From an uncultured Bacteroidales bacterium (GTDB lineage: Bacteria; Bacteroidota; Bacteroidia; Bacteroidales; UBA932), in the NCBI GenBank assembly GCA_905234795.1, contig CAJOIQ010000017.1:1-64000 (forward strand): a DNA stretch of 64,000 nucleotides, written 5' to 3'. A model generated the notes under the pieces. The model was given only the letters and a program-made list of their open reading frames with translations. It had not been told where the DNA came from and made no database searches. Both the position numbers and the translations under genes were made by a program. Positions 32,342 through 39,811 of the stretch are shown one piece after another; position 1 is the first letter of the stretch; every line of letters starts with the position of its first letter.

Positions 32342-32446
32342 TAAAGCACACTTTCCGCATTCCAAGGGCGTTAGTGTGCTTTACCCACCCTTCAACATCC
32401 CCTCTAAAGCACAGAATTGGCCGCACAAGGCTATTTCTGTGCTTTA
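32342..32446. repeat. 105-nt double-hairpin repeat, TAAAGCACA family, copy 2
   Basis: TAAAGCACA (32342) with TGTGCTTTA (32375), then TAAAGCACA (32405) with TGTGCTTTA (32438). Loops are 24 nt and the gap is 21 nt, exactly as in copy 1. One loop of each copy carries CAAGGCT in a similar place when copy 1 is read on the other strand, which suggests the two are in opposite orientation. It lies between the ATPase and the rsmE promoter. Confidence 0.85.
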
Positions 32447-32471
32447 ACCAAAATAGGGAATGGCTACATTA

Positions 32472-32503
32472 TTTGTTTTTTCCGCATGGGGAATGTAAAT
32501 TTG
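32472..32503 (+). promoter_or_regulatory. Promoter of rsmE, next to the start codon
   Basis: TTTG at 32472-32475, 20-nt spacer, TAAATTTG at 32496-32503. The ATG is only 5 nt beyond, so transcription should start at or next to the start codon. Confidence 0.6.
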
Positions 32504-32508
32504 TAGGG

Positions 32509-33291
32509 ATGGAACTGTTTTATGCACACGAAGTAAGCGGCAGTTATTGCCGGCTGGACGCCGAGGAAAGCGGTCACTGCGTGCGGGTGCTGCGGCACCG
32601 CGCCGGGGACCTGATCGACGTGATTGACGGCCGGGGCGCGCTGTACCATTGCCGCCTCGTGGACGACAATCCCAAGGGGGCCGAGGCCCAGGTGCTGGAG
32701 GCCACTCCCGACTGGAACGCCCACCCCTACCATCTGACCATCGGCTGCTGCCCCACCAAGAACAACGACCGCTTCGAGTGGTTTGTGGAAAAAGCCACCG
32801 AACTGGGTGTGGACCGCATTGTGCCCCTCATCGGCGAGCGTTCCGAGCGCAAAGTATACAAGACGGATCGCGCGGCCCGCATCGCCCTTTCCGCCACCAA
32901 ACAGTCTCTCAAAGCCCGTATCCCGGAAATCGTGGAACCGATGAGTGTGAAGGATTTCTTGCCCTGCGAAGGGGTATCCCCCTTAGTCGCTGAAATTAGG
33001 GCCGATGCTCCCTCGGGGGATACAGGCCCTTCTTCGGGCAATAGCCTCAAACTCATTGCTTACTGTTTTGAGGGAGAAACCAAACGCACCAGCATCAAGC
33101 AGGCGCTAGCGTCGTTCAAGGGGACCGACATCACCATCCTCATCGGCCCGGAGGGAGACTTTTCACCGGAGGAGGCGCAATTGGCCATCCAAAACGGATA
33201 CATCCCCATCCACCTGGGCAACTCCCGCCTGCGCACGGAGACGGCTGCCGTCACGGCCGTAGAAGCTGTATATTTACATTTTATGCAATAG
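32509..33291 (+). CDS. rsmE: 16S rRNA m3U1498 methyltransferase RsmE
   Basis: 260 residues from ATG 32509. An N-terminal PUA-like part (HCVRVLRHRAGDLIDVIDGRG) and a SPOUT domain with GCCPTKNNDRFEWFVEKATELGVDRIVPL, IGPEGDFSPEEA and LGNSRLRTETAAV, the knot that binds SAM. It methylates U1498 of 16S rRNA. The usual length is about 235-245. The extra residues lie near 152-178, encoded by a palindromic element (32961-33039). The next gene starts 4 nt later. Confidence 0.95.
   Translation: MELFYAHEVSGSYCRLDAEESGHCVRVLRHRAGDLIDVIDGRGALYHCRLVDDNPKGAEAQVLEATPDWNAHPYHLTIGCCPTKNNDRFEWFVEKATELGVDRIVPLIGERSERKVYKTDRAARIALSATKQSLKARIPEIVEPMSVKDFLPCEGVSPLVAEIRADAPSGDTGPSSGNSLKLIAYCFEGETKRTSIKQALASFKGTDITILIGPEGDFSPEEAQLAIQNGYIPIHLGNSRLRTETAAVTAVEAVYLHFMQ
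32961..33039. repeat. In-frame palindromic element inside rsmE
   Basis: GTATCCCCC (32974-32982) and GGGGGATAC (33015-33023) are perfect inverted repeats. The pairing extends outward through GAAGGG / CCCTTC to GCCC / GGGC, covering 79 nt. It codes for about 26 residues (from PCEGVSPL to PSSGNS) that sit between strands of the SPOUT domain and keep the frame. It shares the 10-mer CGAGGGAGCA (on the opposite strand) with the structure at 34329-34450. Confidence 0.65.
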
Positions 33292-33295
33292 CCTT

Positions 33296-33970
33296 ATGAG
33301 AAGAAACATTCCCGCCCTGTTCTTTGTCATCGCCACCCTGCTCAACTGGGTAGGCCGTTATATGGGAAACGACGCCCTGGCAGCTGCCGTGAAACCGGCC
33401 ATTATGCCGCTGCTGGCCGCCAGCGTGCTGGTTTATGCCCTCAGCCACAGACTGGACCGCAGGAAACTGACGCTCCTGATCTGTGCCGAACTCTTCGGCT
33501 TTGCGGGAGACACCTGCCTGCTCAGCGATGCCTTCCCGCTGTTCGCAGGCGGCATAGGCGCCTTCCTCATCGGCCACATCTTCTATGTGAGCATCTTTGG
33601 TAAGGAGTCTTGGAAAGGACTGGGCTGGGGCGGCTGGACGGCCGGTATCATCGTTATGGCCGGCATGGTCTTCGGCCTCATCAAACTGCTCAGGATCAGC
33701 GGAGCCCTGCTGCCGCCCATGGCCGTTTACGGTTCCATGCTCATGCTCCTGATGTTCAGCACCTTCTGCGGTTTGGTGCGCCTGCGGGACAAAGGCACCT
33801 GGGCCATTCTGTTCATCGGCTCCCTGCTCTTTACTTTCTCCGATGCCCTTATCGCTGCCGGAACCTTCGGTGTGGTGGACTTCGCCCTGCGGGAGTTCGT
33901 CATCATGTCCACCTATGTGACCGCACAGGCTCTGCTGGCAATAGGGACCATCCGTTTGGCTAATGTATAA
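33296..33970 (+). CDS. YhhN family membrane protein (lysoplasmalogenase-like)
   Basis: 224 residues, about eight membrane helices. KPAIMPLLAASVLVYAL, ELFGFAGDTCLLSD and FTFSDALIAA match the YhhN/TMEM86 family; the two aspartates at the ends of helices (GDTCLL and SDALIA) are the conserved ones. TMEM86B splits lysoplasmalogens, and bacterial relatives are assumed to act on ether lipids. It follows rsmE by 4 nt. Confidence 0.85.
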   Translation: MRRNIPALFFVIATLLNWVGRYMGNDALAAAVKPAIMPLLAASVLVYALSHRLDRRKLTLLICAELFGFAGDTCLLSDAFPLFAGGIGAFLIGHIFYVSIFGKESWKGLGWGGWTAGIIVMAGMVFGLIKLLRISGALLPPMAVYGSMLMLLMFSTFCGLVRLRDKGTWAILFIGSLLFTFSDALIAAGTFGVVDFALREFVIMSTYVTAQALLAIGTIRLANV

Positions 33971-33978
33971 GATTTAGG

Positions 33979-33986
33979 TATCTTTG
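33979..33986 (+). promoter_or_regulatory. -7 box of the small membrane protein gene
   Basis: TATCTTTG, 20 nt before ATG 34007. Confidence 0.55.
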
Positions 33987-34006
33987 TAAGCTAAAGAAGA
34001 AAAGCC

Positions 34007-34318
34007 ATGGCCAACCTGTTTAATTTTGGTTTTTTCGGCAATCAGCCGCACCGGGTTTTCAATTACAAACCCCGTTACTATGACCCCGAGGAGGAAAAAC
34101 GCCGCCAGATGTTCGGGGACGTGGACGGAACCAACGAGAAAGCCCGTGAAAACGGAGAATATGTGCCCGGCAGCAGCCTGCGGGGCGCTTTCCGCAACGG
34201 TAATTACCAAAAAACCCGCACGTCCATGGGTACGGCCCACACCATCATCACCATCGTTACCCTGGTCCTGATAGTGGTGGTCCTCATTTTCATGGCCAAG
34301 TTCTTCGAATTGCTGTAA
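34007..34318 (+). CDS. Small conserved membrane protein (PRYYDP family)
   Basis: 103 residues. The N-terminal half has VFNYKPRYYDPEEEKRRQMFGD, a phrase found in small Bacteroidota proteins often mis-named riboflavin synthase subunit beta. The C-terminus has one membrane helix (TIITIVTLVLIVVVLIFMA). Hence a cytoplasmic basic region and a C-terminal anchor. Function unknown. It lies upstream of mutL, separated by a structured 122-nt element. Confidence 0.72.
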   Translation: MANLFNFGFFGNQPHRVFNYKPRYYDPEEEKRRQMFGDVDGTNEKARENGEYVPGSSLRGAFRNGNYQKTRTSMGTAHTIITIVTLVLIVVVLIFMAKFFELL

Positions 34319-34328
34319 ATAAGTGGAA

Positions 34329-34450
34329 GGAAGAACACCCTCCGAAACCTGTGGCCGCCCATGGCCGCATGAATGGGAGGGGCCCGCGCCGAAGGCGTGG
34401 GAGGGACGAGGGAGCAAAGCGACCGAAGGGTTCTCGGAGGGTATTCTTCC
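34329..34450. other. 122-nt multibranched structured element upstream of mutL
   Basis: A 17-bp outer stem joins 34329-34345 (GGAAGAACACCCTCCGA) with 34434-34450 (TCGGAGGGTATTCTTCC), one G-U pair. AACC (34346-34349) continues with GGTT (34429-34432). Inside are GGCC...GGCC and the strong hairpin CCCGCGCC-GAA-GGCGTGGG near 34383-34401. It ends 13 nt before the mutL ATG. It looks like a folded RNA or a palindromic insertion. Confidence 0.6.
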
Positions 34451-34463
34451 TGCAACGTTGAAT

Positions 34464-36275
34464 ATGGAGTTAAGGATATTACCTAAGAATATCGCAGACA
34501 TGATTGCTGCGGGAGAGGTGGTTCAGCGCCCCGCTTCCGTGGTAAAGGAGCTGATGGAAAACGCGGTGGATGCCGGGGCAACCGACATCAAAGTGATTGT
34601 GCAGGATGCGGGCCGCACTCTGGTTCAGGTCATTGACAATGGCACGGGCATGACACCGGACGACGCCGTGCTGTGCTTCGAGCGCCACGCTACCAGCAAA
34701 CTGTCATCGGCCGAAGACCTGCATCATATCCTTACCTTCGGTTTTCGGGGAGAGGCGCTTGCGTCCATCGCCGCCGTGGCCGAAGTCACCCTGCGCACCC
34801 GCATCGCCAGCGAAGAAGCCGGCGTGGAGGTGAGCATGGCCGCCAGCGAGAACAAGGGCACCAAGGAGGTATCCTGCCCCGTGGGCACCAACATCGCGGT
34901 GCGTAACCTTTTCTACAACATTCCCGCCCGCCGCAAGTTCCTCAAGAGCGACAACGTGGAGCTCCGCCACATCGTGGAAGAATTCCAGCGCGTGGCCCTC
35001 ACGCGGCCCGATATCGGCTTCACCCTCACGCACAACGGCAAGGACATCCATGTGGTGAAACCCGCCAAGAGCTTCAAATTCCGCATCCAGGACCTTCTGG
35101 GCCCCGCCGTGGTGGGGGATATCGTGGACATTTCGGCCGATACCACCATCGCATCCCTGCGCGGCTATGTGGGAAAACCGGAAAGCGCCCGCAAAACCCT
35201 GGGGAACCAGTTTTTCTTTGTGAATGGCCGATATTTCCGCAGCCCGTACCTGCACAAGGCCGTGATGAAGGCCTACGAGAATCTTGTCCCCGAGGGCAGC
35301 ACCCCGTCCTACTTCATCTATCTGGACGTGGACCCCGCCACCGTGGACGTGAACATCCATCCCACCAAGGCCGAAATCAAGTTCGAGGAAGAACAGCTGC
35401 TGTTCCAGACCGTGCTGGCCGCCGTGAAGGAAGCTATGGGCCGCAGCAGCGTGGCCGGAGCCATCGACTTCGACAATCCCGTGGCGGCCGATATCCCCGT
35501 AGTGGGCACCAGCTTCCGGGAATACACCCCCTCCAGCATCCCCACTGCCGGGGTGGATCCGTTCTATAATCCGTTTGAGGAAGATTCCTCGGCTGCGCTT
35601 GGAATGACAGAAAGGGGAGGGCTCGGAATGACAGAAGGCTCTCATACCAGCCGTTATGTGGACAAGAGCCAGAACTACGGCGCGCTGTTCGAGGAACGCA
35701 CGCTTCCCACTACGCAAATCCTTATTGTCCAGGGTCGGTACATCCTTACGCAGAGCGCATCGGGGCTCATGATCGTACATATCCGCCGGGCCCGGGAGCG
35801 CCTGCTGTACGACCGTTTCCTCAAAGCCCTCACCGCTCAGGCGCATGTGACCCAGACCGCTCTTTTCCCTGTGCAGGTAACAGTGGGCGTAGAAGGCCGA
35901 CTCACTTTTGACGAGCACGCGGAGCTGCTGGGCCGGCTGGGATTTGACATCGCTCCTTTCGGGGCCGATACCGTGGTGGTAAACGGCGTCCCCGAGGGCT
36001 ATTCCGCCGAGCCCGGCAAGGCCGAAACCCTGGTGCAGGACCTTCTGGCCATCCTCAACGAGGAACAAGGGACCACCCTCTCCGGCGTGATGGAACAGGC
36101 CCTGGCGCAGAAGTTCGCCGTCCTGGGAGCATCGGCCGGTTCCCGCCTCACTTCTCCGCTGGAAGCTCAGCGTCTGGTGGACAGCCTCCTCCAGAGCGAG
36201 AACCCCGAGTTTACCGCCGCCGGCAAGCGTATCCTGTCCATCGTGCCGGCCGACGAACTGGAAAAACGTTTTTAG
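34464..36275 (+). CDS. mutL: DNA mismatch repair protein MutL
   Basis: 603 residues from ATG 34464. GHKL ATPase: IAAGEVVQRPASVVKELMENAVDAGA, IDNGTGM, FGFRGEALASI and the transducer region VNIHPTKAEIKF. The C-terminal domain lacks the metal-binding motif DQHAxxE: where relatives have DQH, it reads MIVHIRRARERLLYD. It therefore likely has no endonuclease activity. The linker (about 370-400) has a GMTE repeat encoded by a repeat element (35583-35640). Confidence 0.95.
   Translation: MELRILPKNIADMIAAGEVVQRPASVVKELMENAVDAGATDIKVIVQDAGRTLVQVIDNGTGMTPDDAVLCFERHATSKLSSAEDLHHILTFGFRGEALASIAAVAEVTLRTRIASEEAGVEVSMAASENKGTKEVSCPVGTNIAVRNLFYNIPARRKFLKSDNVELRHIVEEFQRVALTRPDIGFTLTHNGKDIHVVKPAKSFKFRIQDLLGPAVVGDIVDISADTTIASLRGYVGKPESARKTLGNQFFFVNGRYFRSPYLHKAVMKAYENLVPEGSTPSYFIYLDVDPATVDVNIHPTKAEIKFEEEQLLFQTVLAAVKEAMGRSSVAGAIDFDNPVAADIPVVGTSFREYTPSSIPTAGVDPFYNPFEEDSSAALGMTERGGLGMTEGSHTSRYVDKSQNYGALFEERTLPTTQILIVQGRYILTQSASGLMIVHIRRARERLLYDRFLKALTAQAHVTQTALFPVQVTVGVEGRLTFDEHAELLGRLGFDIAPFGADTVVVNGVPEGYSAEPGKAETLVQDLLAILNEEQGTTLSGVMEQALAQKFAVLGASAGSRLTSPLEAQRLVDSLLQSENPEFTAAGKRILSIVPADELEKRF
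35583..35640. repeat. REP-like element inside the mutL linker
   Basis: GATTCCTCGGCTGCGCTTGG then AATGACAG, with a second CGGAATGACAGAAGG. This is a member of the family whose other copy lies at 39517-39550 on the opposite strand (GATTCTTCGCTACGCTCAGA then ATGA). In mutL it is read as LGMTE repeats. Confidence 0.6.
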
Positions 36276-36276
36276 C

Positions 36277-36933
36277 ATGACTGAAAACCCGCTTCAAAAT
36301 ATACCCGTAGTCACCCGGAACCTGCTGTATGTGAACGTGATCATGTTTGTGGCCACGCTCATCAACCCGTCCTTCATGAAGGACACCTTCGCCATGGCTT
36401 TCCCGCTGTCCACGGAATTCCGCTGGTGGCAGCCGCTCACGCATATGTTCATGCACGACGGCTTCTTCCACATTTTCTTCAACATGTACACGCTGGTGAT
36501 GTTCGGCATGGTGGTGGAACGGGTTCTGGGTACCAGAAAGTTCCTCTGGTTTTACTTCATTACGGGTTTTGGAGCTGTGATACTGCATACGGGAGTGGAA
36601 TTCCTGCAGGTGCAGGAACTGCTCAAGGAGTATCCGGGTGTGAGTCCCCAGTATATCTACAACAGCATTCCCGGTGTGCTGGGTGCCTCCGGTGCCGTTT
36701 ATGGAGTGCTGGTGGCCTTTGCCATGCTGTATCCCCAGGCCCGGCTCACCCTCATCTTCCCGCCCGTCACGCTGGATGCCAAGTGGTGGGTGATCATCTT
36801 TATCGGCATTGAACTGGTCACCGGCATTTCCGGTACGCAGATGGGTGTGGCACATTTCGCCCATCTGGGCGGCGCCCTCTTCGGCTGGCTGCTCATCCGC
36901 CACTGGCGCAAAACGCATAAACTCTACAATTAA
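36277..36933 (+). CDS. Rhomboid family intramembrane serine protease
   Basis: 218 residues, six or seven membrane helices. MFMHDGFFHIFFNMYTLVMFG is the conserved helix-2 HxxxN stretch. The catalytic Ser is in GVLGASGAVYGVL and the catalytic His in HFAHLGGALFGW. Rhomboids cut single-pass proteins within the membrane; the substrate here is unknown. It starts 1 nt after mutL and overlaps the next gene's start at its stop, so this is a translation-coupled operon down to ispF. Confidence 0.95.
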   Translation: MTENPLQNIPVVTRNLLYVNVIMFVATLINPSFMKDTFAMAFPLSTEFRWWQPLTHMFMHDGFFHIFFNMYTLVMFGMVVERVLGTRKFLWFYFITGFGAVILHTGVEFLQVQELLKEYPGVSPQYIYNSIPGVLGASGAVYGVLVAFAMLYPQARLTLIFPPVTLDAKWWVIIFIGIELVTGISGTQMGVAHFAHLGGALFGWLLIRHWRKTHKLYN

Positions 36934-38015
36934 TGGCAGAACCCCGCAAAAGACACTGGCTTTCACGCCTTTCCTTCGGCACTATCTCCCTGGTGTCCGC
37001 CGGGCTGCTGGTGCTGGCCTATCTGTCTGTGGTCATCGACCCCGCCAAGGCGTGGTTCTTTACCCTTTTCGGCCTGTTGTACCCGGTGGTGCTGCTGATT
37101 ACCCTGGTGCTGTGGGTGTGGTCCCTCTTCCGCCGTTCCAGCATGCGCGGGCTGCTCACCCTGGTACTGCTGCCGTCCCTCTTCTTTGCGGGCCGATATT
37201 ACCGTTTCAAACAGCCGGAGGCCAATCATGAGGCCACCCTCAAGGTGGTTTCCTACAATGTGGGGCTCTTTGCCCATGGCCCCGAGGGCATGGACCGTCT
37301 GGCTCTGGCCGATTCCGTGAGCCGCTTCCTCATGAAGCAGGACGCCGACATCATCTGCCTGCAGGAGTTCTTCCTTCCTCCCGGACATCCGCTGGACTAT
37401 TGGATTACGCGCCATTTCCCGGGGTATAAGGCCGAATTCTTTGTCAAGAGCGGTAAAAACGGTCATCAGGGTAACCTCACCCTCAGCCGCAAGCGGGTCA
37501 CTGACAAAGGCCGCATCAACTTCGAGCACTCCACCAATCTGGCCCTGTGGACCGACATTAAGCTGGACAGCGCCACCCTGCGGCTGTACAACTGCCATTT
37601 TGAGAGTTATAACATCTCCATTCCGGGCCTGGTGAAACAGGAACCCTCGGTGGAGGCTGTGGAAGAGACAGAACAGAAGATGCGCCGCTCCATCACCGAG
37701 CGTCCCAAGCAGGTATCGGCCGTGTTGCAGAACGTGGAAAATGCCCCCGTGCGTTCCCTGGTACTGGGAGACTTCAACGACACCCCGCTCTCCTATACTT
37801 ATTTTCGTCTCCTGCGGGGCCGCAGGGACAGTTTCGTCAAGGCTGGCCACGGCTTTGGCTCCACCTACAGCATCCTGTGGCCGCTCTTGCGCATAGACTA
37901 TATCCTGTATCCCCAGGAGCTCACCGCGGTTTCCTATGAAGTGCCGCGGGTCAAATACTCGGACCATTATCCCATCATTGCCACCTACTATGAAAGCGGA
38001 AGAGATTCTCAATGA
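36933..38015 (+). CDS. Membrane EEP-domain protein
   Basis: 360 residues. Three membrane helices lie in the first 100 residues (FGTISLVSAGLLVLAYL, LLYPVVLLITLVLWVW, GLLTLVLLPSLFF). An endonuclease/exonuclease/phosphatase domain follows with VVSYNVGLFAH, IICLQEFFLPP, LVLGDFNDTPL and YSDHYPIIATY, the catalytic Asn, Glu, Asp, Asn and His set. The catalytic side would be outside the membrane. The family includes nucleases and lipid phosphatases. The start overlaps the rhomboid stop and the tail overlaps the TsaC-like gene by 26 nt. Confidence 0.85.
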   Translation: MAEPRKRHWLSRLSFGTISLVSAGLLVLAYLSVVIDPAKAWFFTLFGLLYPVVLLITLVLWVWSLFRRSSMRGLLTLVLLPSLFFAGRYYRFKQPEANHEATLKVVSYNVGLFAHGPEGMDRLALADSVSRFLMKQDADIICLQEFFLPPGHPLDYWITRHFPGYKAEFFVKSGKNGHQGNLTLSRKRVTDKGRINFEHSTNLALWTDIKLDSATLRLYNCHFESYNISIPGLVKQEPSVEAVEETEQKMRRSITERPKQVSAVLQNVENAPVRSLVLGDFNDTPLSYTYFRLLRGRRDSFVKAGHGFGSTYSILWPLLRIDYILYPQELTAVSYEVPRVKYSDHYPIIATYYESGRDSQ

Positions 38016-38592
38016 AGCCCTGCGCGTGCTGCGTGACGGCGGTACCATCCTTTATCCCACAGACACCGTTTGGGGCCTGGGCTGCGACGCCACCAATCCC
38101 GCGGCCGTAGCCAGGATTTTTGAAATCAAGCGCCGGGCCGATTCCAAGTCCCTGGTGCTGCTGGCCTGCGACCTGGATATGGTGGCCAAGTACGTGAAGG
38201 AGGTTCCTTCCATCGCCATCGACCTGGTGGAGGTGAACGACGCCCCCATGACCATCATCTATCCGGAGGCTGTGGCGGGTTCGGCCGATGCCGCCGGAGA
38301 CCGCTGGCACCTGGCCCACAATTGTGTGGCCGAGGATGGCTCCGTGGGCATCCGCATTCCGCTGATGGAATGGTGCAAGCAGCTGGTCTACAAGCTGGGC
38401 CGGCCCATCGTGAGTACATCGGCCAATATTTCCGGTGAACCCACGCCCCAGCGGTTCAGCGAGATTCCGCAGGAGATCAAGGACGCCGTGGATTTTGTGG
38501 TGCCCCCGTCCGTGGACACGGAATCTACCGGCAAGGCCTCCCAGATCCTCAAAGTGGGCCTTCGCGGGGAAATAGAGATTATAAGGAAGTAA
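37990..38592 (+). CDS. L-threonylcarbamoyladenylate synthase (TsaC/Sua5 family)
   Basis: 200 residues from ATG 37990. GGTILYPTDTVWGLGCDATN, KRRADSKSLVLL and RPIVSTSANISGEPTP are the conserved parts of the YrdC/TsaC fold. It makes threonylcarbamoyl-AMP for the t6A37 tRNA modification. It lacks the Sua5 C-terminal domain. YciO-type paralogues share these motifs, so some doubt on the exact role remains. It overlaps the preceding gene by 26 nt. Confidence 0.88.
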   Translation: MKAEEILNEALRVLRDGGTILYPTDTVWGLGCDATNPAAVARIFEIKRRADSKSLVLLACDLDMVAKYVKEVPSIAIDLVEVNDAPMTIIYPEAVAGSADAAGDRWHLAHNCVAEDGSVGIRIPLMEWCKQLVYKLGRPIVSTSANISGEPTPQRFSEIPQEIKDAVDFVVPPSVDTESTGKASQILKVGLRGEIEIIRK

Positions 38593-38595
38593 GCT

Positions 38596-39078
38596 ATGGA
38601 TATCAGAATTGGTAACGGATACGACGTTCACGCTCTGGCTCCCGGCCTGCCCATGTGGCTGGGCGGCGTGCAAATCCCTTCGGACTTCGGCTTCGTAGCC
38701 CACTCCGACGGCGATGTGGCCATCCACGCCCTGTGCGACGCCCTGCTGGGCTGCCTGGCGCTGGGGGATATCGGCCACCTGTTCCCGGACACTTCGGATG
38801 AATGGAAGGGCGTGGACTCCAAGCTGTTGCTGGCTAAAGTGGTGGACCGGGTCCACTCCCATGGCTACACGGTTGGTAACGTAGACATTACCATTGCCCT
38901 GCAGAAACCCAAGCTGGCACCTCACATTGCTACGATGCGTGCCACCCTGGCGCCCATCCTGGGCGTTGCCGAGGACTGCGTCTCCGTAAAGGCCACCACC
39001 ACCGAGCGCCTGGGCTTCGTGGGCCGATGCGAAGGCTGCGAAGTGTGGGCTACCGCCTTGATTGTCCGAGAGGCGTGA
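38596..39078 (+). CDS. ispF: 2-C-methyl-D-erythritol 2,4-cyclodiphosphate synthase
   Basis: 160 residues, standard. Zinc ligands Asp and His in NGYDVHAL (8 and 10) with His in FVAHSDGDVAIHALCDALLG. The terminus has KATTTERLGFVGRCEGCEVWA, close to the normal TTTERLGF..EGI. It forms the cyclodiphosphate in the non-mevalonate isoprenoid pathway. It is the last gene of the rhomboid-EEP-TsaC-ispF run, 3 nt after the TsaC-like gene. Confidence 0.96.
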   Translation: MDIRIGNGYDVHALAPGLPMWLGGVQIPSDFGFVAHSDGDVAIHALCDALLGCLALGDIGHLFPDTSDEWKGVDSKLLLAKVVDRVHSHGYTVGNVDITIALQKPKLAPHIATMRATLAPILGVAEDCVSVKATTTERLGFVGRCEGCEVWATALIVREA

Positions 39079-39110
39079 GATGTAACTGTTTGCAAATCAA
39101 TATATTAAGA

Positions 39111-39144
39111 AATTCCTCCTGGGTAAATTTACCTAGGAGGAATT
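39111..39144. terminator. Bidirectional hairpin terminator between ispF and the MNLRDIKK gene
   Basis: AATTCCTCCTGGGTAAA (39111-39127) faces TTTACCTAGGAGGAATT (39128-39144), near perfect with one G-T mismatch pair and no separate loop. It is followed by TTTT. It lies between convergent genes, so it can stop transcription from both sides. Confidence 0.65.
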
Positions 39145-39182
39145 TTGTAAGTTATTGGTTGTGAGCTATTTGTGCAACACGA

Positions 39183-39473
39183 CTATTTGCCCAAACCCTT
39201 CTTCACGGCGGCGCTCAGTTCGTCGTACAGGGCGTCGGTCTTTTCCAGGAGTTCCTTGCGGATGCTGTCGAAGCACACCTTGGGTTTCTCGGCACCGGCA
39301 CTCTTCACCACCTTGTCCCGCAGGTCGTTGTACAGATCCACGGCTTTATCGATGAGGCCCGTGATTTCGTCGGCGTTCTTGCTGCCGGGGTTCATGTTCA
39401 GGAACAGGGTGCAGTCGTCGATGAATGCGCCAATCACATACTGAATGTCTTTCTTGATGTCTCTAAGATTCAT
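39183..39473 (-). CDS. 96-residue protein of unknown function (MNLRDIKKDI family, full length)
   Basis: From ATG 39473 the product has 96 residues and is acidic and helical: MNLRDIKKDIQYVIGAFIDD, then CTLFLNMNPGSKNADEI, LIDKAVDLYNDLRDKV and ELLEKTDALYDELSAAVKK. No membrane or catalytic motif. The start is set by comparison with two minigenes at 41849-41890 and 46478-46516, which share promoter, leader and the first ten codons. Reading further upstream would translate a REP-like repeat (MTEILRYAQND). Similar small proteins exist in Bacteroidales; function unknown. Confidence 0.8.
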   Translation of the reverse strand: MNLRDIKKDIQYVIGAFIDDCTLFLNMNPGSKNADEITGLIDKAVDLYNDLRDKVVKSAGAEKPKVCFDSIRKELLEKTDALYDELSAAVKKGLGK

Positions 39474-39480
39474 ATCTCTT

Positions 39481-39503
39481 TGAATTAATTCAGTGCAAAG
39501 ATA
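39481..39503 (-). promoter_or_regulatory. Promoter and palindrome of the 96-residue gene
   Basis: TATCTTTG (39503-39496 on the minus strand) then the palindrome TGAATTAATTCA (39481-39492), which covers the expected start site. The same arrangement occurs at both minigenes, so it may be an operator. Confidence 0.6.
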
Positions 39504-39516
39504 CAAAAAAAATTTA

Positions 39517-39550
39517 TCATTCTGAGCGTAGCGAAGAATCTCCGTCATTA
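39517..39550. repeat. REP-like element, same family as in mutL
   Basis: On the minus strand it reads GATTCTTCGCTACGCTCAGA followed by ATGA. Compare 35583-35640. It lies just upstream of the 96-residue gene promoter. Confidence 0.6.
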
Positions 39551-39576
39551 TTCACGGCCAGGGCCAGGAATCTCTT

Positions 39577-39635
39577 TTTGCATTTTAATGTGGAAAAACA
39601 TATATTTGTATTTTAATGTGGAAAACATATATTTG
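39577..39635 (+). promoter_or_regulatory. Two tandem promoters made by a 27-28-bp duplication
   Basis: The unit TTTG-(C/T)ATTTTAATGTGGAAAA-CATATA occurs twice, at 39577 and 39605. Each supplies -33 TTTG and -7 TATATTTG (39601-39608 and 39628-39635), spacers 20 and 19. The TTTG of the first -7 box is at the same time the -33 box of the second promoter. Confidence 0.7.
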
Positions 39636-39656
39636 TAATGAACTGAAACATTAGTG

Positions 39657-39767
39657 ATGAATTCTTTCACTCCAAATGTTACATATCCTAATGCTCTTCC
39701 TGTTTTAGGTGGGGGTACTAATCTTATAATTAACAATATAGATCCGATAACGGTGGGCCTGTTTTGA
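39657..39767 (+). CDS. Possible 36-residue small ORF
   Basis: ATG 39657 opens 36 codons: MNSFTPNVTYPNALPVLGGG, then TNLIINNIDPITVGLF. It is the first ORF after the tandem promoters, with 21 nt between, and ends 45 nt before the lipoprotein ATG. It is low in charge with proline and glycine; no family. It could be a leader peptide or chance. Confidence 0.3.
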   Translation: MNSFTPNVTYPNALPVLGGGTNLIINNIDPITVGLF

Positions 39768-39811
39768 GGTGCCGCTTTATGCTTTGTGTGCAAGTAATAA
39801 GTCCATATAAT

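Noticed and set aside
39474..39548. 25-residue upstream extension of the 96-residue protein (MTEILRYAQND).
   Set aside because: It translates a REP-like element and the promoter.
39764..39811. TTG start and 16 extra residues for the AT-rich lipoprotein.
   Set aside because: ATG 39812 gives a normal lipoprotein signal peptide.
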